DNA of 64,000 bases. It comes from Verrucomicrobiia bacterium (lineage in GTDB: Bacteria > Verrucomicrobiota > Verrucomicrobiia > Palsa-1439). Under the pieces are notes generated by a model. The model saw nothing but the letters and a program-made list of their open reading frames with translations. It was not told the origin of the DNA and ran no database searches. Position 1 is the stretch's first letter, and every line of letters starts with the position of its first letter. The stretch is taken from NCBI GenBank assembly GCA_035577545.1, contig DATLVI010000034.1:62001-126000 (forward strand). Reading direction: 5' to 3'. Made by a program: the position numbers and the translations under genes. Shown in pieces: positions 29,840-37,161 of this stretch.

Positions 29840-31135
29840 CTATGCTGCGCTCTCACTGCACAGATCGTTTATCACAATTCCCGAAAGCAACTTCGGGTAA
29901 AAATCCGTGCTCTTTTGCGGCATCCGCGAACGGGCGTCGGCAATGGCTTTGACCTCTTCAACATGCGTCGGATTCAGGAAAAATGCAAGCTGCGAATCGC
30001 CGTCTTGGACAAGTAACGCGGCCTTCTCCGGCTCGCGCCAGTAGGTGACATTGGACTCTTCGCGCAGGCGAATCTCGTCGATGCCGAGCAGGGCTTCGAG
30101 GATCCCGACGTGAAGGATGGCCACGTCCAAGGTATGCCAGAGCGGAGGCTTGTCGGCGAACAGCGGACGCAAGGCGTCGAGGTTCTTTGGCCGCAGCAGA
30201 GCGAAACCTTCCTCGCCTCGCATCCCGATGAAATGTTGGCCACCTTTCATCGCTGCCAGCAGTTTTTCCCAGGTCGGATAAGGTTCAATTGAAAAGCTCT
30301 TGGCCAATTGCTCGCGGAAGCGATGCGGGTCGAATCCGCTGAGATTTGCGACGGTCCGATGTGTCGGGAGAACGACCAACCCGGGATCGCTCATATCCAC
30401 CAGCGTTGCCATGACGAACTCAGACGGCGCGTTTGGATCGGTCTTGCCGGCCGACGCGCGGCACTCGTCGCGGTAGGCCAGCGCGGTTTCGTAACGGTGG
30501 TGTCCATCGGCGATGTAGAATTTTGCCTCGCGTAATGCATCTTGCGCGGACTTGATCGCCGCGGGGTCGCTGATTTCCCAGAGATGATTTACGACGCCGT
30601 AGTCATCGGTTGCGGTCAACGCCGGCCCGCCTTTGGGAGTGGGGAGGGGATTGCGTTGCGGATGCGGGTACAGCATGAAGATCTGGCCTTGCTGGGAACC
30701 GCACGCGCGCAGAAGCGAGAGACGGTCGGCTTTCGGTTTGGAGAGCGTATGTTCGTGCGGAAGGATTACGCCCTCGTCCCAGCGGTGGAGGCGCACACGG
30801 GCGATCAACGCCTTGCGCGTCCGCTTTCCGGAACCATCGGGCGCGGCGAAGGATTGTTCGAGATAATAAAGCGCAGGCTGCTCGGCCCGTCGTAACACAC
30901 CTTCCCGCAACCACGCTTGATACAGATCGCGCGCCCGGGTGTATTTGTTGGTTGATTCCGAGTCGCCGGGGGCTTCTTTTCCAAGCTCGATTCGCACGAG
31001 ATTGTAGGAGGAAAGCTTTTGGTATCGCTCCTGCATCGCCGGGGTGATCTTGTCATAAGGCTGCGTCAACACCTCGTCGGGTTTGACGCGCTGCGTATTG
31101 TAGAGAACGCCTCGAAAAGGTTGAATATCCGCCAT
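29840..31135 (-). CDS. DUF1015 family protein
   Basis: 431 residues from the ATG at 31135. The start ADIQPFRGVLYNTQRV with QPYDKIT, YYLEQSF near 90, the H-rich block YIADGHHRYETALAYRDEC near 200-220 and VLPTHR near 248 are characteristic of the DUF1015 family (COG4198). The family is widespread and has no established reaction. A longer frame up to 31216 exists, but its extra residues look unconserved. It is transcribed divergently from msrA across a 101-base gap. Confidence 0.9.
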   Translation of the reverse strand: MADIQPFRGVLYNTQRVKPDEVLTQPYDKITPAMQERYQKLSSYNLVRIELGKEAPGDSESTNKYTRARDLYQAWLREGVLRRAEQPALYYLEQSFAAPDGSGKRTRKALIARVRLHRWDEGVILPHEHTLSKPKADRLSLLRACGSQQGQIFMLYPHPQRNPLPTPKGGPALTATDDYGVVNHLWEISDPAAIKSAQDALREAKFYIADGHHRYETALAYRDECRASAGKTDPNAPSEFVMATLVDMSDPGLVVLPTHRTVANLSGFDPHRFREQLAKSFSIEPYPTWEKLLAAMKGGQHFIGMRGEEGFALLRPKNLDALRPLFADKPPLWHTLDVAILHVGILEALLGIDEIRLREESNVTYWREPEKAALLVQDGDSQLAFFLNPTHVEEVKAIADARSRMPQKSTDFYPKLLSGIVINDLCSESAA

Positions 31136-31236
31136 AGGTATCTGTAAGTTGCGGTCGATACTAGGCGGTGCCCCGCGCAGCGTCAAGGACGCGAAACGAA
31201 TTGCCGCGGCAGGCATCCAATAGTCAGTCGCGGGCC

Positions 31237-31809
31237 ATGAAACGAAGCGTCAACAGAGCGGCACTTTTGGCAGCTATTGCGCTTGTCGGCGCATTTGTGC
31301 CGATGGCACGCGCCAACGAGTCGAATCCACAGATGGAGAAGGCGACATTTGGCGCGGGGTGTTTCTGGGGCGTGGAAGCGGCGTTTCGGCAAGTGAAGGG
31401 CGTTACGGATACGATGGTCGGGTATATGGGTGGTACGCTGAAGAACCCGACTTACGAGGACGTGGCCAGCCATCGGACGGGGCATATCGAAGTTTGCCAG
31501 GTCACGTACGACCCGGCGCAGATCAGTTATGAGAAACTCGTGAGCGTCTTTTTCCAGATCCACAACCCGACTTCTTTCAACCCCGACGGTCGTGATCTTG
31601 CCAGCCAGTACCGGTCGGTAATTTTCTTTCACTCGCCGGAGCAGGAGAAGGTCGCGCTGGAGGTCAAAGACCGATTGCAAACGTCGGGCAAGTTTGACCG
31701 GCCGATTGTGGCGGCGATTACTCCGGCAACGGAGTTTTGGCGTGCGGAAGAGTATCACCAGCGTTATGCTGAGAAGCACAATTTACCGAGTTGCCATATC
31801 GCGCCATGA
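31237..31809 (+). CDS. msrA: Exported peptide-methionine (S)-S-oxide reductase MsrA
   Basis: 190 residues from the ATG at 31237. A signal peptide (about 1-27, ending MARANE) precedes the catalytic domain with the nucleophile in [12 protein letters not shown] near 39-50, [15 protein letters not shown] and [12 protein letters not shown]. It repairs oxidised methionine (S form), here probably in the periplasm. Its stop overlaps the msrB start by 4 bases. Cytoplasmic MsrA lacks such a leader, so this pair seems dedicated to envelope protein repair. Confidence 0.93.
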   Translation: MKRSVNRAALLAAIALVGAFVPMARANESNPQMEKATFGAGCFWGVEAAFRQVKGVTDTMVGYMGGTLKNPTYEDVASHRTGHIEVCQVTYDPAQISYEKLVSVFFQIHNPTSFNPDGRDLASQYRSVIFFHSPEQEKVALEVKDRLQTSGKFDRPIVAAITPATEFWRAEEYHQRYAEKHNLPSCHIAP

Positions 31810-32372
31810 AATCCCAGATCTGGTACCTAGCAGCAGCGGCGGTCGTGGCGGTCCTGGCGGCGGGCTTCACGCGATACCTTCTCGGCGCGGAGGACAAAGT
31901 GCAAAGCGCAAACAGGAGTGGAAAAGTGCAGATTGTGGACTTTAACGATGCCGGCGAACGACTGGGGGTCGTCACGGTCGATCGAATCGTCAAAACGGAT
32001 GCGGAATGGAAGAAACAGCTTACGCCGGAGCAGTTCAAGGTGACGCGACAAGAGGGCACGGAGCGCGCCTGTTCGGCGGGGTACTGGAACAACCACGATG
32101 CGGGCCTCTACCGTTGCGTCTGCTGCGGCACGGCGCTTTTCAAGTCGGACACGAAGTTTGAGTCAGGTACCGGTTGGCCGAGTTTTTGGGAGCCGGTCGC
32201 CGAAGAGAACATCGAATCGCGGGCCGACAATTCCTTTGGCATGGAGCGGACAGAAGTGCTCTGCAAACGCTGCGGGGCGCACCTCGGGCACGTGTTTGAG
32301 GACGGCCCCAAGCCCTCGGGCCTCCGCTATTGTATCAACTCCGCGGCCCTGACTTTTGTGAAGAAGAAATAA
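31806..32372 (+). CDS. msrB: Membrane-anchored peptide-methionine (R)-S-oxide reductase MsrB
   Basis: 188 residues from the ATG at 31806. An N-terminal membrane helix (about 5-25) serves as signal or anchor. The MsrB domain has zinc-binding pairs CVCCG near 104 and CKRCG near 152, [11 protein letters not shown] near 119-129 and the catalytic cysteine in [11 protein letters not shown] near 172. It reduces the R form of methionine sulfoxide, complementing the coupled MsrA. Confidence 0.93.
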   Translation: MKSQIWYLAAAAVVAVLAAGFTRYLLGAEDKVQSANRSGKVQIVDFNDAGERLGVVTVDRIVKTDAEWKKQLTPEQFKVTRQEGTERACSAGYWNNHDAGLYRCVCCGTALFKSDTKFESGTGWPSFWEPVAEENIESRADNSFGMERTEVLCKRCGAHLGHVFEDGPKPSGLRYCINSAALTFVKKK

Positions 32373-32395
32373 AGCGAGGGCACGCACACGCCATC

Positions 32396-32812
32396 ATGAC
32401 TGAAGTTCCCGCCGACAAGCCGTTTCAGAAACCGCCGCTCAAGCGCCGCGACTTATTGGTGGGTATTGGTTTTTCGGCGGTCAATGCCGCGGCGCATTTG
32501 GTGTGGAACCCGATTGTTGATTACTGGCAGTACGTGGTGACGACGGTCGTGTTTGTCTCGGCGCTGACGTTCTGGCTCGTGAAGGAATGGCGGCGGCTGG
32601 ATTTGTTTATCACAAAATTTTACTGTGCCGCCGTGATCATTGATGTTTTCGCCGAAGGACTCCTGCAACCCTTCCATCATTGTACATTCGACAACCTGAT
32701 GTGTACGGGAAGAATGTTCATCGTGTTCTTTGCGGCATGGCTGCTGGCGTATCCCCTGGAACGGTGGTTCCAAGGGCGTAAGACTGTCGGTGGTTCAGGG
32801 CAGGGGGTGTAA
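32396..32812 (+). CDS. Four-helix membrane protein of unknown function
   Basis: 138 residues from the ATG at 32396, 23 bases after msrB. Four membrane helices are seen (about 20-36, 43-60, 70-88 and 102-122). Conserved-looking polar points include HLVWNP, EWRRLD and a cysteine pair near 93 and 100 (HHCTFDNLMC). I do not recognise the family. Position after the exported Msr pair suggests a shared transcript but not a clear role, although an electron-donor membrane partner for periplasmic MsrA/B would be an attractive test. Confidence 0.65.
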   Translation: MTEVPADKPFQKPPLKRRDLLVGIGFSAVNAAAHLVWNPIVDYWQYVVTTVVFVSALTFWLVKEWRRLDLFITKFYCAAVIIDVFAEGLLQPFHHCTFDNLMCTGRMFIVFFAAWLLAYPLERWFQGRKTVGGSGQGV

Positions 32813-32818
32813 CCGGAC

Positions 32819-32839
32819 GGCGCGCCCGGCGGTCGCGCC
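32819..32839. terminator. GC-rich hairpin between convergent genes
   Basis: GGCGCG and CGCGCC arms surround a 9-base spacer in the 46-base gap between the rightward membrane protein and the leftward hydrolase. It could stop transcripts from both sides; there is no T tract. Confidence 0.35.
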
Positions 32840-32858
32840 CTACCAAAACCCGGAGAGG

Positions 32859-33728
32859 CTAGTGCGCGAGGACGGCGAAAAAGTTTTTGAGGGCGGCGCA
32901 ATAGGTGGTGGCGCTGACGGCGAACGCGTCGTTGTGGCCGCCGTGGAGTTCGACGAATTGTTTGGGGTCGTTGGCGGCGGCGAGCAGGCGTTGTGAATGG
33001 CGGAAAGGGATGACCTCGTCCTCGCGACTGTGGAAGATCAGCAGCGGAATGTGGATGCGCGTCAGCTTGCTGATCGTGTCGTACCTGTTGCGGGCGAGCC
33101 AGTGTACGGGAAAGAATGGGAATATTTCCTGGCCGACGTCGGCGGTTGACGTAAACCCTTCCTCCATGACAAGTCCGCGGACTTCAACTTTGCTTGTGAG
33201 ATCGGCGGCAATGGCGCTGCCGAGTGATTCGCCATAGACAACGATGGAGCGCGGTGCCAGCTTGCGTGTTTGCGTCAGGTATTCATAAGCGGCCTGCGCG
33301 TCGCGGTAGGTGCCTTCCTCACTCGGCTGACCTTCGCTGCGACCGTAGCCACGGTAGTCGATGATGAAGGTGTCGGCGCCGAGGTCGCGGAAGATGCCGG
33401 TTTTCTCAAGGCGGTCAGAGATATTGCCAGCGTTGCCATGGAAGAAGAGCACGGTCGGTTTTGTGGGCGAGGGCAAAGCATTGGCGTCCACGCCCGCCTT
33501 CGTCGAAACTTCGGCGGGTAAAAACCAGCCGTTGATCCGGACACCATCGGAAGCGGTCAGGGTGACATCTTCGTATTTGAGTCCGAGTTGATCGGGCATC
33601 TGCTCGATTTCGCGGTTGGGATGGTAGAGGAAATCGGGTTCCTTCCACATGATCCAGAGGGCGAATCCGATGTAGAGGAGGGGGATTAAAAGAAGGTAGA
33701 TCATCACGCGGCGTTTCCAAGTACGCAC
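32859..33728 (-). CDS. Membrane-anchored alpha/beta hydrolase
   Basis: 289 residues. An N-terminal membrane helix (about 9-27) is followed by an alpha/beta hydrolase domain: FFHGNAGNISDR near 94-105 (oxyanion region), nucleophile in VVYGESLGSAIA near 163-174, acid in HSREDEVIPF near 232 and the histidine in LHGGHND near 262. This is the YfhR/ABHD17-like subgroup, peptidase S9-related, with unknown bacterial substrates. Catalytic residues are all present. The active domain should face the periplasm if the helix is a signal anchor. Confidence 0.85.
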   Translation of the reverse strand: MRTWKRRVMIYLLLIPLLYIGFALWIMWKEPDFLYHPNREIEQMPDQLGLKYEDVTLTASDGVRINGWFLPAEVSTKAGVDANALPSPTKPTVLFFHGNAGNISDRLEKTGIFRDLGADTFIIDYRGYGRSEGQPSEEGTYRDAQAAYEYLTQTRKLAPRSIVVYGESLGSAIAADLTSKVEVRGLVMEEGFTSTADVGQEIFPFFPVHWLARNRYDTISKLTRIHIPLLIFHSREDEVIPFRHSQRLLAAANDPKQFVELHGGHNDAFAVSATTYCAALKNFFAVLAH

Positions 33729-33787
33729 GCGCGAGGTATAACACAGGGAAAGTTGGCGCGCTACGGGAAAGCTGTTGACGAGCTGTT

Positions 33788-33827
33788 AAGAGTGAGGGTT
33801 GATCCCCTGACCAACCCTCACACTCTT
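33788..33827 (-). terminator. Hairpin after the ArsR-SRPBCC operon
   Basis: The arms aagagtgagggttg and caaccctcacactctt pair along 14 bases with a 2-base bulge around a 10-base loop. It lies 39 bases past the stop of the leftward SRPBCC gene, before the hydrolase start, and so probably ends the regulator transcript. Confidence 0.6.
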
Positions 33828-33865
33828 GAAACATGTCACCGTTCGTCCCCGATGCTTCTGACGGG

Positions 33866-34324
33866 TTACGAACAGCGACCTCCCTTTGCGGTCCAGATGT
33901 CGAGGCCCTTGCCGGTTTCGAGGTAGGATTTCATACTGGCGAGCACCAGCGGCCAGCCTTGGGAAACCTTGTTGGCCATGACCGAACCGGGCTTGAAGTC
34001 GCCATGGACCACGTTGAGGCGGACCATGTCTTCGATAGGCTCGATTTCAAACGTCACGCGCGAAACGTCCTCCGGCGCCGCTGGATCAGCCCAGGTCAGG
34101 ACCAGACGTTTGGGCGGTATGCTTTCCAGGACTTCGCCAGTGACGCGGACGGTATGCTTCTCGTCATCAGTAACGTGTTCCCATTTTGAACCTTTCTTCC
34201 AGTTGGAGACGTTTTCATTGCCTCCCCAATACTGGCGGGCGAATTCCGGGTTGGTAATGGCGGCCCAGAGTTTTTCGGGCGTGGTGCGAATATAGTTCAC
34301 ATAAACGAATTGGGGTTTGTCCAT
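33866..34324 (-). CDS. SRPBCC/AHSA1 domain protein
   Basis: 152 residues with the START-like fold of the AHSA1 family: FVYVNYIRTTPEKLWAAIT near 5-23, ARQYWGG near 30 and a C-terminal WPLVLASMKSYLETGK. Such proteins bind hydrophobic ligands; many bacterial members are encoded directly after a small ArsR-type repressor, as here (4-base gap). The ligand and role are unknown. No signal peptide is seen. Confidence 0.88.
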   Translation of the reverse strand: MDKPQFVYVNYIRTTPEKLWAAITNPEFARQYWGGNENVSNWKKGSKWEHVTDDEKHTVRVTGEVLESIPPKRLVLTWADPAAPEDVSRVTFEIEPIEDMVRLNVVHGDFKPGSVMANKVSQGWPLVLASMKSYLETGKGLDIWTAKGGRCS

Positions 34325-34328
34325 GGCG

Positions 34329-34655
34329 TTATCCTTTCGGTTTTTCTTCGAGACCCTTTTTCAGATCGCCCAACGCCTGGAGGCGATGGCGCTCGTATTT
34401 GCCAATCCAACGCTCGTAGATCTCGTGCAACGGGGTTGGATTGAGGTAATGCAGTTTTTCGCGTCCGTGCCACACGGTGGCGACGAGATTCGCCGCTTCC
34501 AGTAGCGCCAGATGCTTGGTGACCGCCTGCCGCGACATATCGAGGTGCTTGCACAACCGGGTCAACGTCTGCCCATTGTTGGCGCGCAGTTGATCGAGCA
34601 ACTCGCGGCGGCTGCTATCGGCCAGGGCTTTGAAGACTGCATCCATACGCGCCAT
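34329..34655 (-). CDS. ArsR-family transcriptional repressor
   Basis: 108 residues from the ATG at 34655. Winged helix-turn-helix: ALADSSRRELLDQLRANNG, then the recognition part LCKHLDMSRQAVTKHLALLE near 36-55 and a wing in VATVWHGREKLHYLNP. No metal-binding cysteines are seen, so it is not a classical arsenic sensor. It probably controls itself and the SRPBCC gene behind it through the palindrome just upstream of its start (34659-34678). Confidence 0.9.
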   Translation of the reverse strand: MARMDAVFKALADSSRRELLDQLRANNGQTLTRLCKHLDMSRQAVTKHLALLEAANLVATVWHGREKLHYLNPTPLHEIYERWIGKYERHRLQALGDLKKGLEEKPKG

Positions 34656-34658
34656 AAT

Positions 34659-34678
34659 ATGCAACCAAATGGTTGCAT
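34659..34678. promoter_or_regulatory. Likely ArsR operator, perfect palindrome
   Basis: ATGCAACC and GGTTGCAT form perfect 8-base arms around AAAT. The site begins 4 bases upstream of the repressor start codon, so bound repressor would cover the transcription or translation start. The role as autoregulatory operator is inferred from position and symmetry. Confidence 0.7.
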
Positions 34679-34862
34679 GTCAAGCGGGAATATTTGGTGG
34701 GACGAGAAGGGTGAATAGGGAGGGGTGGCGGCAACCGATTGTCTGATGATGAGACCTGACCCCAGCACGCGTGTCCAAGCCAATGCTCCTGCCTGTCAAC
34801 CTAGGTTTTTAGCAACCAACCGCCGTGAATATAATGTAATATGCTGTCCTCAAATATGTTAT

Positions 34863-34892
34863 AGTAGGCGTAAATTAAATGTATTGCCTACT
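34863..34892. promoter_or_regulatory. Inverted repeat ahead of the HTH cassette
   Basis: AGTAGGC and GCCTACT are perfect 7-base arms spaced by 16 bases in an AT-rich stretch 45-74 bases before the first cassette gene. A TATAGT-like hexamer overlaps the left arm. The gap 34656-34936 otherwise holds no gene. The symmetry suggests an operator, perhaps for one of the cassette's own HTH proteins. Confidence 0.45.
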
Positions 34893-34936
34893 TGCGCGAG
34901 ATCAGGTACAAGTAATCTTATGGGGGATAAAGAACC

Positions 34937-35152
34937 ATGGATGAGCTTGTAAAGTACATGAAGGCACTGACCTTCTTTCAATTACAGTCCCTGACCGGCG
35001 GGGGTGCATTCGCGAAACCGGAACTTCTCTTGCACAAGGCAGGTTTCACCAATCGCGAGATTGGCGAATTCCTCAGCAAGAAAGAAGATGCCGTGAGGAT
35101 GATAATTCAACGTGCTAAGGCATCCGCCTTGAAAGGGGGGGGCAATGAGTGA
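34937..35152 (+). CDS. HTH microprotein A of the 35-37 kb cassette
   Basis: 71 residues. A single helix-turn-helix of the sigma region 4 style is visible (KPELLLHKAGFTNREIGEF, then LSKKEDAVRMIIQRAKAS, about 27-63). The N-terminal 26 residues are predicted helical. There is no sigma region 2, so it cannot be a complete sigma factor. A GGGGG ribosome-binding stretch lies 10 bases before the ATG. It is the first of seven rightward, tightly packed genes of lower GC than the surroundings, and overlaps the next by 8 bases. Family unknown. Confidence 0.75.
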   Translation: MDELVKYMKALTFFQLQSLTGGGAFAKPELLLHKAGFTNREIGEFLSKKEDAVRMIIQRAKASALKGGGNE

Positions 35153-35348
35153 ACAAGCCATAATAGATGCGATTAACGATCTAACCCGTGTGACGATTGC
35201 GCTTCACGGTAACTTCACATCGAAGTCGGAGGCAATACGTCGATTGAACGAACTGGCAATTCCAAGCAACCGGATTGCGGCAATTTTGGCAATGTCTCCC
35301 GGCGACGTTGCCTCCGCGATCGCGAAAGCACGAAAGGCAAAGGGCTAA
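35145..35348 (+). CDS. HTH microprotein B of the cassette
   Basis: 67 residues. The second half is a helix-turn-helix (KSEAIRRLNELAIPSNRIAA then ILAMSPGDVASAIAKARKAKG, about 27-67). The N-terminal 24 residues (SEQAIIDAINDLTRVTIALH) look like an amphipathic helix that could pair with another subunit. It overlaps the preceding gene by 8 bases after a GGGGGG tract that serves as its ribosome-binding site. No recognised family. Confidence 0.72.
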   Translation: MSEQAIIDAINDLTRVTIALHGNFTSKSEAIRRLNELAIPSNRIAAILAMSPGDVASAIAKARKAKG

Positions 35349-35352
35349 CAAA

Positions 35353-35577
35353 ATGATACGAGAGAAAGCCGTCGGCTTCGCCGACTTATTTATACAGGCG
35401 AAAATCACAAACCGGCTCCTAGCGGCGCAATTGAAGGGTACGATGCAGCAGAATCAATTAATCGTACTGCTTTCAACTACGGGGGCGTCTAATCAGGAGA
35501 TTGCCGACGTAGTGGACACGACTGCAGCCACCGTCCAGATGGCTCTTTACCGACATAAAAAGAAAGGCGGCACATAA
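35353..35577 (+). CDS. HTH microprotein C of the cassette
   Basis: 74 residues from the ATG at 35353, 4 bases after the previous stop. An N-terminal helical half (AVGFADLFIQAKITNRLLAA) precedes a helix-turn-helix of sigma region 4 type (QLIVLLSTTGASNQEIADVV then DTTAATVQMALYRHKKKGG, about 35-73). The lysine-rich end fits DNA binding. Same plan as A and B: one helix plus one HTH. No recognised family. Confidence 0.72.
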   Translation: MIREKAVGFADLFIQAKITNRLLAAQLKGTMQQNQLIVLLSTTGASNQEIADVVDTTAATVQMALYRHKKKGGT

Positions 35578-35582
35578 GAGAC

Positions 35583-35939
35583 ATGTCTGACACTGATCAG
35601 AACATAGCGTATATCCGTACGCACGTAGACAATATCGAGAGGATGCAATGGTTCCAATTGGCGTCTAGTCCTACAAAAGATGCCTACGTGAAGGAAGAAT
35701 TTGCCGCTAAAAAGCACTCCGCAGGCGTCTACCTCGCACTTGGGGATGGTCCTCGCTCTCAAGACGAGCTAATGAAATCAACAAAGATGAGCCGCGCGAA
35801 TATCTCGAAGATTCTTACGCATCTTGAGGGCTTACATTGGATCGACAGTATTCGTACCGACCGCAAGCTATTGTTTAAATGGACGGACGCCGAAAATATC
35901 TTAAAGCTATCCAAAATTGCAAAACCACTCGCAAAATGA
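35583..35939 (+). CDS. Winged-helix protein D of the cassette (MarR/ArsR-like)
   Basis: 118 residues. A winged helix spans about 45-105: AGVYLALGDGPRSQDELMKS, then the recognition helix TKMSRANISKILTHLEGLHW and a wing IRTDRKLLFKW. The N-terminal 44 residues are unusual for MarR proteins. It likely binds DNA and may regulate the cassette. It lies 5 bases after C, and its last 23 bases overlap the start of the nuclease-like gene E. Confidence 0.78.
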   Translation: MSDTDQNIAYIRTHVDNIERMQWFQLASSPTKDAYVKEEFAAKKHSAGVYLALGDGPRSQDELMKSTKMSRANISKILTHLEGLHWIDSIRTDRKLLFKWTDAENILKLSKIAKPLAK

Positions 35940-36699
35940 ATCGCAAAGGCGGCTTCACCGGCTGACGGAGGCACTGCGCGAATTTCGTTTGGTGGATAAA
36001 TTCGGCCTTGAATCCCTTTTTCAAGGGCCAGACTTGCCGAAGCGCACGGAATTAATCCGCCGCCTGAACGCCAAGCAGGGATTGCTGCCGCGTTCGATTA
36101 CTGCAGAGTTCATAGCAGACGTAATTCTCTCGGCTACGAAACCGTATGCGACAGCCCGTGTGGTCTCGGCACTCTCATTGCAGACGCGGCTAGCTAACAT
36201 CAGGACCGGCGCCAAAACCGCTAGTACTTATCACAAGCTAATCTTCGAAACCCTCTCCAACGTCTTTGAGCCATCCTTGATTCAAGGCAAAATGGAGGAG
36301 AAAGTCGATGAAGGCCGAAAGCGTATCGACATCGTTTATCGCAATATGTCGACGCACGGTTTTTTCTACGAGCTCAACGCGCTTCACCAGATCTTCTGTC
36401 CGTACGTTTTCGTTGAGTGCAAGAACTATTCACGCGACATCGAAAATCCTGAATTTGACCAGCTTATCGGCCGCTTTCATGACAAACAGGGACGATTTGG
36501 CATTCTGGCTTGTCGCGAAATTGCAGACAAACACCACGCATTGCGGACATGCAAGTACATAATGGACGCGGGTCCCAATCGCGTCATGGTTTTGGAGGAC
36601 TGCGACGTTCTCGAACTTTCAGATCTGAAAAATCATAAAGGGAATGATGCGGTTGATGGTTTTATGGCTCGAAAACTTCGCGACATTATCATGTTGTGA
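35917..36699 (+). CDS. PD-(D/E)XK nuclease-like protein E of the cassette
   Basis: 260 residues. A nuclease-type motif is visible: D138 in RKRIDIVYRN, then E167 and K169 in YVFVECKNYSRD, and Q182 in DQLIGRF. The D-x28-E-x-K spacing and predicted strands fit a PD-(D/E)XK fold as in Mrr-like and other restriction or repair enzymes. The N-terminal 120 residues are helical and unassigned, perhaps for partner or DNA binding. The only suitable start is a TTG at 35917 inside gene D. It could be a restriction endonuclease, but no methyltransferase is nearby. Confidence 0.75.
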   Translation: MQNHSQNESQRRLHRLTEALREFRLVDKFGLESLFQGPDLPKRTELIRRLNAKQGLLPRSITAEFIADVILSATKPYATARVVSALSLQTRLANIRTGAKTASTYHKLIFETLSNVFEPSLIQGKMEEKVDEGRKRIDIVYRNMSTHGFFYELNALHQIFCPYVFVECKNYSRDIENPEFDQLIGRFHDKQGRFGILACREIADKHHALRTCKYIMDAGPNRVMVLEDCDVLELSDLKNHKGNDAVDGFMARKLRDIIML

Positions 36700-36722
36700 C
36701 TCGTAGATTTGGAGGAAGTGAA

Positions 36723-36899
36723 ATGAAAAAAGTTGCAAACAGCGGGCGCGGAACAGAAGACCTGCTAAAAGATCTAATGATAATCCAACTAGGTATTGCA
36801 GGTGTGCCGCAGTTGAGCATTCGTGAGATTGTCGGCTGCGATCTGAATCGCGTTTCGCGAATAGTGAAACACTTAAACTCAAAGAAGAGGAAGAACTAA
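36723..36899 (+). CDS. HTH microprotein F of the cassette
   Basis: 58 residues from the ATG at 36723, with GGAGG 7 bases upstream. One helix-turn-helix covers most of it (LLKDLMIIQLGIAGVPQLSI then REIVGCDLNRVSRIVKHLN, about 14-53). The tail KKRKN is basic. It resembles its neighbour G closely enough to be a tandem duplicate (shared LL-D, I-QL-AG, S-RE, G, RVSRI, HL). Too short for most automated callers to keep. Confidence 0.7.
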   Translation: MKKVANSGRGTEDLLKDLMIIQLGIAGVPQLSIREIVGCDLNRVSRIVKHLNSKKRKN

Positions 36900-36900
36900 C

Positions 36901-37083
36901 ATGCAAAACGCTGAGAGCGAGCAAGAACGTGTTGCAAAGCGACTGGATACCGTTATCGGGTTGCTTGAGGATACCTTCATACTTCAAGCACTCAAGGCCG
37001 GAATGGACTCAACGAGCGTAAGGGAGCTTACCGGTCTTCGGAGGGAGCGCGTTAGTCGCATTTCTACGCATCTTCACGAGTAA
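36901..37083 (+). CDS. HTH microprotein G of the cassette
   Basis: 60 residues, starting one base after the stop of F. An acidic N-terminus (QNAESEQERVAKRLDTVI) leads into a helix-turn-helix paralogous to F (LLEDTFILQALKAGMDSTSV, RELTGLRRERVSRISTHLHE, about 21-60). It is the last gene of the cassette; a 78-base gap follows before the leftward DUF202 gene. Confidence 0.7.
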   Translation: MQNAESEQERVAKRLDTVIGLLEDTFILQALKAGMDSTSVRELTGLRRERVSRISTHLHE

Positions 37084-37161
37084 GCTCGTAAGCGAATTCC
37101 GCAGTCGGAACACCGTCGCGTGACGGCACGCGGCTTCCAACAGCCTTCGTGGCGAGGGAAT

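Noticed and set aside
35917-36699. Type II restriction-modification system
   Set aside because: The nuclease-like gene has no DNA methyltransferase or specificity subunit next to it.
34863-37140. Possible integrated element with attachment sites around the HTH cassette
   Set aside because: No integrase, transposase, tRNA target or convincing direct repeats were found at the edges.
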